A program made the translations under genes and the position numbers. The notes beneath the pieces are model-generated. The model searched no databases. It had not been told where the DNA came from and saw only the letters and a list, made by a program, of their open reading frames with translations. This document shows, one piece after another, positions 57,020 through 64,000 of a DNA stretch of 64,000 nucleotides. How positions within the stretch are numbered: position 1 is the first letter of the stretch; each line of letters starts with the position of its first letter. Source of the stretch: Novosphingobium sp. (GTDB lineage Bacteria > Pseudomonadota > Alphaproteobacteria > Sphingomonadales > Sphingomonadaceae); contig JADJYM010000011.1 of NCBI GenBank assembly GCA_016719755.1, positions 372,001 to 436,000 of the forward strand, in the 5' to 3' direction.

Positions 57020-58861
57020 TCAACTCTTGAGCGTGCCGTCGATATAGGCCGCGACGTTCGCCCCCAGCACGTCAAGCGGCACATTGCCGCCGGTTACCAC
57101 CGCATCGTTGAAATCACGCAGATCATACTTCGCGCCCAGCGCCGCCCTGGCCCGTTCGCGCTGGGCAAGGATTTCGCTGTGCCCCATCTTGTAGCCGCAA
57201 GCCTGTCCTGGCCACGAACAATAGCGGTCAACCTCGGGCGCGACTTCGGTCACGCTTGATCCATTAGTGCTGGAAAACCATTCCACTGCCTGATCGCGGG
57301 TCCAGCGCTTGGCGTGGAGGCCGGTGTCGACCACCATGCGGCAGGCGCGGAAGGCGATCGATTGCAGATAGCCCAACTGGCCAACGGGATCGCCGTCGTA
57401 GGCGCCCAGTTCGTCGCCCAGCGTCTCGCCGTAGAGCGCCCAGCCTTCGGAATAGGCGTTGAAGGCCAGGATCGAGCGGATCAGCGGCAGGCGATTGGCA
57501 TATTCACCCTGCCAGACATGGCCCGGAATGCCTTCGTGAAAAGCAAGCGTCGGCAGGCTGTAGCGGCTGTGCAGCGCCGTGTTGCCCAGGTTGATCCAGA
57601 TCTTGCCGGGAATCGTCCCGTCGATCGAACCCGCCCCGCCATAGGCGCCGGGTGCGCCAGCCTCCTCGGCCGGAGGCAGACGGCGGATCTCCAGCTTGCC
57701 GGGGACCAGGGTGCGAAACGCGTCGGGCATGCGGGTGCGGATGTAATCGACCTTGGTCTGCATCAGGGCGATGATCTCGGCGCGGCCCTTGTCGTCGTTG
57801 TTGAACTGGAAGCGCTGGTCCCGGCCCAGCGCGATCATCCGCTCGCCAACCGTCCCGCTGGTGAAACCAAGCTTTCGCAGGATCGGGTCCATGCGCGAAT
57901 GGAGCTGCGCCAGCTGGTCCAGCCCCATGGCGTGAACCTCATCCGGGGAATGGCGGGTGGTGGTGCTGGCGCGCAGACCCCAGGCGTACCATTCATCGCC
58001 GCGCGGGCGCGCCCACAGACCGGCGTCATCGTTCGCCCGGCTCCGCTGGGCCTTCAGTTCAGCCAGCTGGCGCTCCAGTGCCGGGGCCACGCTGCCCGCA
58101 GCAATGTCCCGGGCGCGGGTTTCCCAGGCCCCGGGGATCGCGCCGGTGCGACGGACCAGGGATTTCACGAGACCGCCGCCCTGCCGTGCGTCGGCCAGGC
58201 TCATTTCCATCTGCCGGATCGCCTTGTCGAGCAGGAACGAGGGCGCGATGGCGCCGATCCGTCCGGCGCTGGTCAGGCGCTCCAACTCGCCATCAAGCTG
58301 GACCGGCATTTGCGCCAGCCGTGCAAGATAGGCTTCGGCATCGGCGGCATCGCGGACCGGATGATCGCCGTCGAGGAAACGCGGGGTATCGAGATAGGCA
58401 CCGACGTTCTGGATCACGACATAGGGCGTGTTGCGCCAGCCCCCGACGGCAACGTCGCCATAGGGCAGGGCAAAGCCATCCAGCGCCACGCCGAATGCGC
58501 TTTTCACCACGGCCAGCGAAACGGCGGTGGGCGCGTCGAGTTCGGCTGGATCGATTGCCGCCGCCCGGGCCAGCCCCTTGCGGAGCACTTCGGCCAGCGC
58601 GCGCTGGCCGGCGGCGGAGCGATCCTCCAGCCGGCTGCGCAGGCCCGCGCGCGCGCCGGTATCGACGCCGAGCGAAGTGGCCTGTTCCGGGTCGGATTCG
58701 ATCAGTTGCCAGGCGAGCGCATCAAGCAGTCCGGAGGCCGATGCGGGGGCGGTCGGGGAGGCTTCTGCAAGGGTCCGGCAGCCGGGCAGAGCCAATGCGG
58801 CACCCGATGCGCCAAGCAGCGAAAGCGCCCTGCGGCGCGAAACCTGGGGGAAGATTTCCAT
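57020..58861 (-). CDS. DUF885 family putative metallopeptidase, exported lipoprotein
   Basis: The 613-residue protein starts with a twin-arginine-like signal (SRRRALSLLG) and a lipobox-type Cys near residue 28 (ALPGC). The C-terminal half holds the DUF885 zinc-type motif FHEGIPGHVW (HExxGH) and a later VEWFSSTNGSS region. DUF885 proteins are predicted metallopeptidases of unknown substrate. The ATG at 58861 is preferred over the ATG seven codons upstream because it begins the signal. It converges on pckA, sharing its terminator. Confidence 0.88.
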   Translation of the reverse strand: MEIFPQVSRRRALSLLGASGAALALPGCRTLAEASPTAPASASGLLDALAWQLIESDPEQATSLGVDTGARAGLRSRLEDRSAAGQRALAEVLRKGLARAAAIDPAELDAPTAVSLAVVKSAFGVALDGFALPYGDVAVGGWRNTPYVVIQNVGAYLDTPRFLDGDHPVRDAADAEAYLARLAQMPVQLDGELERLTSAGRIGAIAPSFLLDKAIRQMEMSLADARQGGGLVKSLVRRTGAIPGAWETRARDIAAGSVAPALERQLAELKAQRSRANDDAGLWARPRGDEWYAWGLRASTTTRHSPDEVHAMGLDQLAQLHSRMDPILRKLGFTSGTVGERMIALGRDQRFQFNNDDKGRAEIIALMQTKVDYIRTRMPDAFRTLVPGKLEIRRLPPAEEAGAPGAYGGAGSIDGTIPGKIWINLGNTALHSRYSLPTLAFHEGIPGHVWQGEYANRLPLIRSILAFNAYSEGWALYGETLGDELGAYDGDPVGQLGYLQSIAFRACRMVVDTGLHAKRWTRDQAVEWFSSTNGSSVTEVAPEVDRYCSWPGQACGYKMGHSEILAQRERARAALGAKYDLRDFNDAVVTGGNVPLDVLGANVAAYIDGTLKS

Positions 58862-59005
58862 CGCCGGCTTGTGGCGCGGCATTGAAAACGTGTCAAATTC
58901 GGACAGGTGGGCGCACTAGGTCCAAAATGGACTGGAACTGGCAGGTCAAGCTGCGGTAGACATATGGTTAAAGTCCGAAGGGTCGCGCCTCAGGAGAGCC
59001 AGAAC

Positions 59006-59602
59006 ATGGCGGATGCAAGTCTGCTCGATATGCTGCGGCGCAGCGGCGGCATAGAGGCCGTGTCCAAGCAACTGGGCGTTCCCCCCGGCGTTGCCGCGCA
59101 GGGAGTCGAGGCGCTGTTGCCGGCGCTGGTTGGCGGCTTTGCCAAGCGCGGCGAAGCGGCGGGCGGCGGAGAGACCGGGCTTGGCGCGCTGGTTGGCATG
59201 CTGGGCGGGCTGGGCGGCGGCGGGCTTGCCGCCAATGTGCTTGGCCCTGACGAAACCGACACCGGACGTGGCAATGCGGTGCTGGGCGAAGTCTTCGGTT
59301 CGAAGGATGTCAGCCGTTCGGTTGCGGCCGATGCTGCAGCACGCACGGGAATCGATCCCGAAGTGCTGAAGCAGATGCTGCCGCTGCTTGCGATGCTGGT
59401 CGGCGGCTATCTTTCGGCCCGCGCCGGTGGCAGCGGCGCCGAAGGCAGCGGCGGGCTGGGCGGGCTGGGCTCGATCCTTGGCTCGGTGCTTGGCGACAAG
59501 CAGGGCGGCGGCCTTGGTGGAATCGGTTCGCTGCTCGACATGGACGGGGATGGCAACGCGCTGGATGACATCATCGGCCTGGGCCGCAAGTTCATCCCCT
59601 GA
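59006..59602 (+). CDS. DUF937 family protein
   Basis: The 198-residue protein has the DUF937 pattern: ADASLLDMLRRSGGIEAVSK, the GVEALLPALVGGFAKRG segment and a Gly-rich repeated tail with VLGDKQGGGLGGIGSLLDMD. The family is probably a secreted or cell-associated structural protein; function unknown. The frame is open 33 codons upstream, but the ATG at 59006 with a CAGGAGAG site fits the family. Its stop is one base from the next gene's start. Confidence 0.8.
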   Translation: MADASLLDMLRRSGGIEAVSKQLGVPPGVAAQGVEALLPALVGGFAKRGEAAGGGETGLGALVGMLGGLGGGGLAANVLGPDETDTGRGNAVLGEVFGSKDVSRSVAADAAARTGIDPEVLKQMLPLLAMLVGGYLSARAGGSGAEGSGGLGGLGSILGSVLGDKQGGGLGGIGSLLDMDGDGNALDDIIGLGRKFIP

Positions 59603-59796
59603 TGTCGACCGTTCTTTCGATTCTGGTTCTGGCCGCCATCGCCATGCTGCTTGGCGCGGCGATGATGTGGCGCAAGGGCGATCGCAAGCGCGCGATGCTG
59701 ATGATCATTCTGGCAATGATCGCCGCAATCAATGTCGCGATCTGGACCCTGCCCGACGCCTCGGGAGAGGCGCCGGTCAGCAAGGCGGTGCGCTAG
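59602..59796 (+). CDS. Small two-helix membrane protein of unknown function
   Basis: The 64-residue product has two membrane helices (VLSILVLAAIAMLLGAAMMW and AMLMIILAMIAAINVAIW) joined by a KGDRKR loop. It overlaps the DUF937 stop by one base (TGATG-type junction), so it is translated with it. I recognise no family. It converges on the alpha/beta hydrolase gene with 1 base between the stops. Confidence 0.7.
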   Translation: MSTVLSILVLAAIAMLLGAAMMWRKGDRKRAMLMIILAMIAAINVAIWTLPDASGEAPVSKAVR

Positions 59797-59797
59797 C

Positions 59798-60454
59798 TCA
59801 GCGGATCGGGCAATCGGGCGAGAGGCGCATGTCGAGGTAGTTGTCGACCGAGCGCATCAGGTCATCCATTTCCGTTTCATAGAAATGGTTCGCACGGGGA
59901 ATTTCCTCGTGGTGGATGGTGATGTGCTTCTGGGTGCGCAGCTTGTCGACCAGCTTCTGCACCGCGTTCGGCGTCACCACCGTGTCGGCCGCGCCCTGGA
60001 CGATGATGCCCGAAGCCGGGCAGGGCGCAAGGAAGCTGAAATCGTACATATTGGCTGGCGGGGAGACCGAGATGAAGCCGCGGATTTCCGGGCGGCGCAT
60101 CAGCAGCTGCATGCCGATCAGCGCCCCAAAGCTGTATCCCGCGATCCAGGTGGTCGAGGCTTCCGGGTGGATCGACTGCACCCAGTCAAGCGCGGCGGCG
60201 GCATCGCTCAGTTCGCCGATGCCGTTGTCGAAGCTGCCCTGGCTGCGACCGACGCCACGGAAGTTGAAGCGCAGCGTGGCAAAGCCGCGCGCCTGGAAGG
60301 TGCGATAAAGCGCCTGGGTGATCCGGTCGTTCATCGTTCCCCCCGCCTGCGGGTGCGGGTGAAGGATCATGGCCACCGGCGCGCGGGCGCGGCTGGCGGG
60401 CTGGAAGCGGCCTTCGAGGCGGCCTTCGGGACCGGGGAAAATCACTGAGGGCAT
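59798..60454 (-). CDS. Alpha/beta hydrolase (dienelactone/dipeptidyl-peptidase-like)
   Basis: The 218-residue protein shows VAMILHPHPQAGGTMNDR, RFNFRGVGRSQG, the nucleophile elbow GYSFGALIG, GAADTVVTPN, and the histidine in RANHFYET. This layout matches small serine hydrolases related to bacterial YtmA/CocE-like enzymes. The substrate is unknown. The ATG at 60454 gives the family start MPSVIFPGPEG. It diverges from the cysteine desulfurase operon. Confidence 0.88.
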   Translation of the reverse strand: MPSVIFPGPEGRLEGRFQPASRARAPVAMILHPHPQAGGTMNDRITQALYRTFQARGFATLRFNFRGVGRSQGSFDNGIGELSDAAAALDWVQSIHPEASTTWIAGYSFGALIGMQLLMRRPEIRGFISVSPPANMYDFSFLAPCPASGIIVQGAADTVVTPNAVQKLVDKLRTQKHITIHHEEIPRANHFYETEMDDLMRSVDNYLDMRLSPDCPIR

Positions 60455-60585
60455 GTTCTGGTACCTGCTCTGCAAGAGGCTCCACTCGCGGCGCTTGGTT
60501 TTCAGCAGGCCGGACCGGATGGGGCTATGATCGGGAAGCCAGCGCTATATAGAAACGCGGGTCCGAAAAGCAATGATTTGCGAGC

Positions 60586-61620
60586 ATGACCGCGTTGCCA
60601 CTCTATCTTGACCATGCCGCAACCACTCCGCTGCTGCCTGCGGCGCGCGAGGCGATGCTGGAAGGCTTCGCGATCTGGGCCAATCCTTCCAGTCCCCACG
60701 CCCCCGGGCGCCGTGCTCGCGCCGCGCTGGAAGATGCCCGCACGCGGATCAGGGCAGCGCTGGAATGGGACGGCGAAGTGATCCTGACCAGCGGGGCGAG
60801 CGAGGCCATCGCCATCGCGATCCAGCGCTGCGTTCAGCCGCTTGTCGCGGTCAGCGCGGTGGAGCACGAGGCGGTGCTACGCCACGCAGGCCAGGCAAGG
60901 CGCCTGCCGGTCGACCCTCTCGGACTGGTGCTGTGCGGCGAATGCGCTTTGCCGGGTCTGGTCGCGGTGCAGCAGGCGAACAGCGAAACCGGCGTGATGC
61001 AGGCGCTGGAGCGGGTGGCGGACGAGGTTCACGAGGCGGGCGGCCTGCTGCTGGCCGATTGCGCGCAAGGGGCAGGCAAGCTTTGCACACCCTCTGGTGC
61101 CGACCTGATCGCGCTGTCCGCGCACAAGTTCGGCGGCCCGATCGGGATCGGCGCGCTGCTGGTGCGGGAATGGGGTTTGCTCAAACCCAGCGGCGGGCAG
61201 GAGCGCGGCTATCGCGGCGGGACGGAGAACCTTCCCGGCGCCATGGCCATGGCTGCCGCGCTGGAGGCGGAGCGCGGCTGGCTGGACACGGCGGTGGCTC
61301 TGCGCGACCGGCTGGATGCGGAAATCACGGCGGCAGGGGGCATTCCCATCGCCGAGGAAACCGCCCGCGTGCCCAGCATCGCCGCCTACCGGATGCCCGG
61401 CAAGTCGGCCAATGCCCAGTTGATCCGCTTCGATGCGATGGGCATCGCGGTTTCGGCGGGCAGCGCCTGTTCGTCGGGCTCGCTGCGGACCAGCCATGTC
61501 CTTTCGGCGATGGGCGTGGAAGGAGCGAACGAGGTGATCCGCGTCAGCATCGGCCGCGAAACCACGCCTGATGGGATCGAGCGCTTCATCGCTGCCTGGC
61601 GCGAGGTGGCGGGGGCATGA
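60586..61620 (+). CDS. Cysteine desulfurase, first of a tandem pair
   Basis: The 344-residue PLP enzyme matches the NifS/IscS family. The N-terminus reads LYLDHAATTPLLPAARE, the PLP lysine lies in ALSAHKFGGPIG, and the active-site cysteine lies in SAGSACSSGSLRTSH. It is shorter than IscS (about 400), and its loop around the catalytic Cys resembles the SSG type. It should release sulfur from cysteine as alanine and a persulfide. It is followed after 4 overlapping bases by a paralogue and then by a ferredoxin. Confidence 0.92.
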   Translation: MTALPLYLDHAATTPLLPAAREAMLEGFAIWANPSSPHAPGRRARAALEDARTRIRAALEWDGEVILTSGASEAIAIAIQRCVQPLVAVSAVEHEAVLRHAGQARRLPVDPLGLVLCGECALPGLVAVQQANSETGVMQALERVADEVHEAGGLLLADCAQGAGKLCTPSGADLIALSAHKFGGPIGIGALLVREWGLLKPSGGQERGYRGGTENLPGAMAMAAALEAERGWLDTAVALRDRLDAEITAAGGIPIAEETARVPSIAAYRMPGKSANAQLIRFDAMGIAVSAGSACSSGSLRTSHVLSAMGVEGANEVIRVSIGRETTPDGIERFIAAWREVAGA

Positions 61621-62684
61621 TCTACCTCGATTATCAGGCGACCACGCCGCTGGCGCCCGAGGCCCGCGCGGCGATGCTGCGCTGGCTGGCCGACGATGGC
61701 TTTGCCAATCCGCACAGCGCCCACCGCATGGGCCGCGCGGCGGCGGCGGCGGTGGAAGTGGCGCGAGAGCAGGTGGCGGCGCTGTTGCCGCCGGGCGGCA
61801 GGGTGGTGTTCACCGCCAGCGCGACCGAGGCCCTGAACCTGGCGATCCGGGGCGGGCAGGGCGGCCCGGTTGCAGTTTCTGCGATTGAACACGCGGCGGT
61901 GCGCGATACGGCGCGCTGGCAGGGCATTGATGTGGAGCTTCCAGTCGGCAGCGACGGGGTGATCGATCCGGAGGCCGTGCTGCCTGACGGGGCACGGCTG
62001 GTAGCGGTGATGCAGGTCAACAACGAGATCGGCACCATCCAGCCGGTCGCGCGACTGGCCGAGCGGGCCAAGGCTGCAGGAGCCTTGTTCCTGTGCGATG
62101 CGGTGCAGGGCGGCGGCAAGCTGGCTCCACCCCGCGGCGCGGACCTGATCGCGCTGTCGGCGCACAAGCTCCACGGCCCCAAGGGGATTGGCGCGCTGTG
62201 GGTCCGCGATGGGGTGAACCTGACCCCGCTGATCCATGGCGGCGGGCAGGAAGGCGGCCTGCGTTCCGGCACGCTCAGCCCCGCGCTTTGCGCCGGGTTC
62301 GGCGCGGCGGCGGCGCTGGCGGCGGCAAGGATGGAGGAGGACGCAGCCCATGTGTCGGCGCTGTGGGATGCTGCGCGCGAGGTTCTCTCCCGCTGGACGC
62401 TCAACGGATCGGAGACGTTGCGCTGGAAGGGCAATCTCAACCTGCGGCTGGACGGGCTCGACGTGTCCCGCCTGATGAGCGAGTGCCGCGGCGTGATGTT
62501 CTCCGCCGGATCGGCGTGCGCCAGCGGGTCGGGGCGGCCCAGCCATGTGCTGCGCGCCATTGGCCTTGGCGATGCGCAGGCGAAGACCTCGATCCGCTTG
62601 GGATTCGGGCGCTACACGACTAGGGAAGAAGTGGTTGAAGCCTGCCGCGCGCTTGATGCCGCGGCCAAAGCACAGGGTGCATGA
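61617..62684 (+). CDS. Cysteine desulfurase, second of a tandem pair
   Basis: The 355-residue paralogue has the same parts: YLDYQATTPLAPEARAAML, VSAIEHAAVRDTARW, the PLP lysine in ALSAHKLHGPKGIG, and the catalytic Cys in SAGSACASGSGRPSH. It overlaps the first copy by 4 bases and the ferredoxin start by 4 bases, so all three are coupled. The two copies are clearly diverged, which suggests different partners or substrates rather than recent duplication. Confidence 0.93.
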   Translation: MIYLDYQATTPLAPEARAAMLRWLADDGFANPHSAHRMGRAAAAAVEVAREQVAALLPPGGRVVFTASATEALNLAIRGGQGGPVAVSAIEHAAVRDTARWQGIDVELPVGSDGVIDPEAVLPDGARLVAVMQVNNEIGTIQPVARLAERAKAAGALFLCDAVQGGGKLAPPRGADLIALSAHKLHGPKGIGALWVRDGVNLTPLIHGGGQEGGLRSGTLSPALCAGFGAAAALAAARMEEDAAHVSALWDAAREVLSRWTLNGSETLRWKGNLNLRLDGLDVSRLMSECRGVMFSAGSACASGSGRPSHVLRAIGLGDAQAKTSIRLGFGRYTTREEVVEACRALDAAAKAQGA

Positions 62685-63016
62685 TGGTTCGCGTGGTGTT
62701 CGTGACCGCCAATGGCGACAGGGTAGAGGCAAAAGCCGAAGCGGGGCAGCGCCTGCTGGAGGTTGCCCAACTGGCCGACATGCCGCTGGAGGGCACCTGC
62801 GAAGGGCAGATGGCCTGCTCCACCTGCCACGTGATCGTGGCGCCCGACTGGTTCGCCCGGCTCCCCCGCGCGAGCGAGGACGAGGAGGATATGCTCGACC
62901 TTGCCGCCGGAGTGGCTCGCACCAGCCGCCTGTCCTGCCAGATCGTGCTGGACGAAGGGCATGACGGACTGGAAGTGCGGATTCCGGGGGAAAGCCGGGA
63001 TATGCAACGGCGTTAG
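62681..63016 (+). CDS. fdx: 2Fe-2S ferredoxin
   Basis: The 111-residue protein has the adrenodoxin-type cluster motif: CEGQMACSTCHVIV with three cysteines, and the fourth in TSRLSCQIVLDE. It should carry electrons for Fe-S assembly or for an oxygenase. The ATG at 62681 overlaps the desulfurase stop, and a second ATG follows at 62684. Coupling to the two desulfurases suggests a role in iron-sulfur cluster biogenesis. This is inference. Confidence 0.92.
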   Translation: MMVRVVFVTANGDRVEAKAEAGQRLLEVAQLADMPLEGTCEGQMACSTCHVIVAPDWFARLPRASEDEEDMLDLAAGVARTSRLSCQIVLDEGHDGLEVRIPGESRDMQRR

Positions 63017-63062
63017 GTCTAGGCGCGCCGCAGCCTCACCTGCTAGCGGTGGCGCCCACAGC

Positions 63063-63128
63063 CCGTTCGTGTCGAGCGCAGTCGAGACACGTTGCGCGGC
63101 GTGTCTCGACTGCGCTCGACACGAACGG
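63063..63128. repeat. Perfect 29-bp inverted repeat between fdx and parC
   Basis: The 29 bases at 63063-63091 are the exact reverse complement of 63100-63128, with an 8-base loop. The arms contain TCGAGACACG, a sequence that seems characteristic of sphingomonad genomic repeats (from memory). It begins 46 bases past the ferredoxin stop and ends 17 bases before the parC start. It can act as a terminator or as a repeat element. Confidence 0.85.
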
Positions 63129-63145
63129 ACAATGCTTCAGGTACG

Positions 63146-64000
63146 ATGACTGATATCGACACGACCGAACCCGATCCCTTCGACGCGATCGTCGATGCGC
63201 CGTTCGATTCCGCGCTGTCGGAACGATACCTGGTCTATGCGCTCTCCACGATCACCGCGCGCTCGCTGCCCGATCTGCGCGACGGGCTGAAGCCGGTCCA
63301 CCGCCGCCTGCTGTGGGCGATGCGGCAGTTGAAGCTCGATCCGGGGCAGGCCTTCAAGAAATCGGCGCGCGTGGTCGGCGACGTGATCGGCAAGTATCAC
63401 CCGCACGGCGATGCCTCGGTCTATGACGCGATGGTCCGCCTCGCGCAGGATTTCTCGCTGCGCTATCCGCTGGTCGAGGGGCAGGGCAATTTCGGCAATA
63501 TCGACGGCGATAACGCCGCCGCCTACCGCTATACCGAAGCCCGCCTGACCAAGACCGCGATCCAGCTGATGGCCGGGCTGGACGAAGGCACGGTCAACTT
63601 CATCCCGACCTACAACGGCGAGGAGGAAGAGCCGGAGATCTTCCCCGGGCTGTTCCCCAACCTGCTGGCCAACGGGTCCAGCGGGATCGCGGTGGGCATG
63701 GCCACCAACATTCCCAGCCACAATGTGGCCGAGATCATCGACGCCACCCTGCTGCTGATCGACAATCCCCATGCCGAACACGAACAGCTGATGGAGCTGT
63801 TCCACGGCCCGGATTTCCCCACCGGCGGGATCGTGGTCGATAGTCCGGCGGTGATTTCTGCCGCCTATGCCAGCGGCAAGGGCGCGCTGCGCGTGCGCGG
63901 GCGCTTTTCCATCGGGCGCAATCCCGACGGCAGCTGGGAGGAAACCGGGATTGAGAAGCTGGGTGGGGGCCAGTGGCAGCTCGTCATCAGCGAGATCCCT
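63146..64000 (+). CDS. parC: DNA topoisomerase IV subunit A, 5' part
   Basis: The frame is open to the window end (285 codons). It shows the type IIA topoisomerase A pattern: [35 protein letters not shown], and the DNA-cleavage region [19 protein letters not shown]. The catalytic Tyr lies in [10 protein letters not shown]. GyrA is the alternative, but [20 protein letters not shown] and [15 protein letters not shown] favour the ParC type. At the position of the quinolone-sensing Ser the sequence has Ala (GDAS). The 3' end is outside the window. Confidence 0.9.
   Translation, partial: MTDIDTTEPDPFDAIVDAPFDSALSERYLVYALSTITARSLPDLRDGLKPVHRRLLWAMRQLKLDPGQAFKKSARVVGDVIGKYHPHGDASVYDAMVRLAQDFSLRYPLVEGQGNFGNIDGDNAAAYRYTEARLTKTAIQLMAGLDEGTVNFIPTYNGEEEEPEIFPGLFPNLLANGSSGIAVGMATNIPSHNVAEIIDATLLLIDNPHAEHEQLMELFHGPDFPTGGIVVDSPAVISAAYASGKGALRVRGRFSIGRNPDGSWEETGIEKLGGGQWQLVISEIP

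Overview
The window looks like chromosomal DNA from a GC-rich alphaproteobacterium, most probably of the order Sphingomonadales (Novosphingobium/Erythrobacter-like). This is inferred from protein signatures (ribosomal protein S5 with an RG-rich tail, the truncated alphaproteobacterial HprK, the ChvG/ChvI-PckA neighbourhood, the CobS-type chelatase subunit) and from the codon usage. No rRNA, tRNA, CRISPR array or prophage was seen.

Layout. (1) 1-14.8 kb: the end of the S10 operon followed by the spc and alpha ribosomal operons, all on the plus strand: rpsS(partial)-rplV-rpsC-rplP-rpmC-rpsQ-rplN-rplX-rplE-rpsN-rpsH-rplF-rplR-rpsE-rpmD, then an interruption, then rplO-secY-adk-SRPBCC gene-rpsM-rpsK-rpoA-rplQ. 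The interruption (about 6.1-8.8 kb) is the most unusual part of the window. An acyltransferase-3 gene sits inside the spc operon between rpmD and rplO. It is broken by a one-base expansion of a T run and by an IS3-like element of 1472 bp. That element is flanked by a perfect 24-bp direct repeat, far longer than IS3 elements normally make. (2) 14.9-28 kb: a secreted prolyl oligopeptidase, two tandem paralogous small secreted proteins of unknown function, an esterase, uvrC, an AIM24-family protein, a serine hydrolase, TesB, a GNAT-like protein and a proton-pumping pyrophosphatase (hppA) with a hairpin in its leader. (3) 28-33 kb: a small membrane protein and a fatty-acid-desaturase-like protein, then the tightly overlapped minus-strand operon hisG-hisD-nusB-thiL, in which thiL seems to start at a CTG. 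(4) 32.6-42.9 kb: mixed metabolic and stress genes (DUF2332, LtrA, epoxide-hydrolase-like, SDR, pirin, BolA, a J-domain protein, an SRPBCC protein, a 7TM diguanylate cyclase, cobS with a one-cysteine thioredoxin-fold protein). (5) 43-48.6 kb: an oxidoreductase, truA-fmt facing recR-def-rmuC. fmt carries a palindromic repeat in frame inside its coding sequence, and recR is frameshifted. (6) 48.6-57 kb: two lipoproteins, an RNA methyltransferase, and the regulatory block ptsH-EIIA-rapZ-hprK-chvG-chvI (minus) diverging from pckA (plus). (7) 57-64 kb: a DUF885 protein, DUF937, a small membrane protein, an alpha/beta hydrolase, two tandem cysteine desulfurases coupled to a 2Fe-2S ferredoxin, a 29-bp perfect palindrome, and the start of parC.

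How the parts fit: the first quarter makes ribosome, translocon and RNA polymerase parts. The truA-fmt/recR-def area handles tRNA modification and N-formyl processing. The PTS-RapZ-HprK-ChvGI-PckA block probably links phosphotransfer and envelope sensing to gluconeogenesis. The desulfurase-ferredoxin trio points to sulfur mobilisation or Fe-S assembly. No wholly new multi-gene system could be established. The strongest leads are the long-duplication IS inside an essential ribosomal operon, the in-frame palindromic insertion in fmt, the histidine-rich loop of peptide deformylase, the tandem secreted paralogues, and the CTG-initiated thiL.
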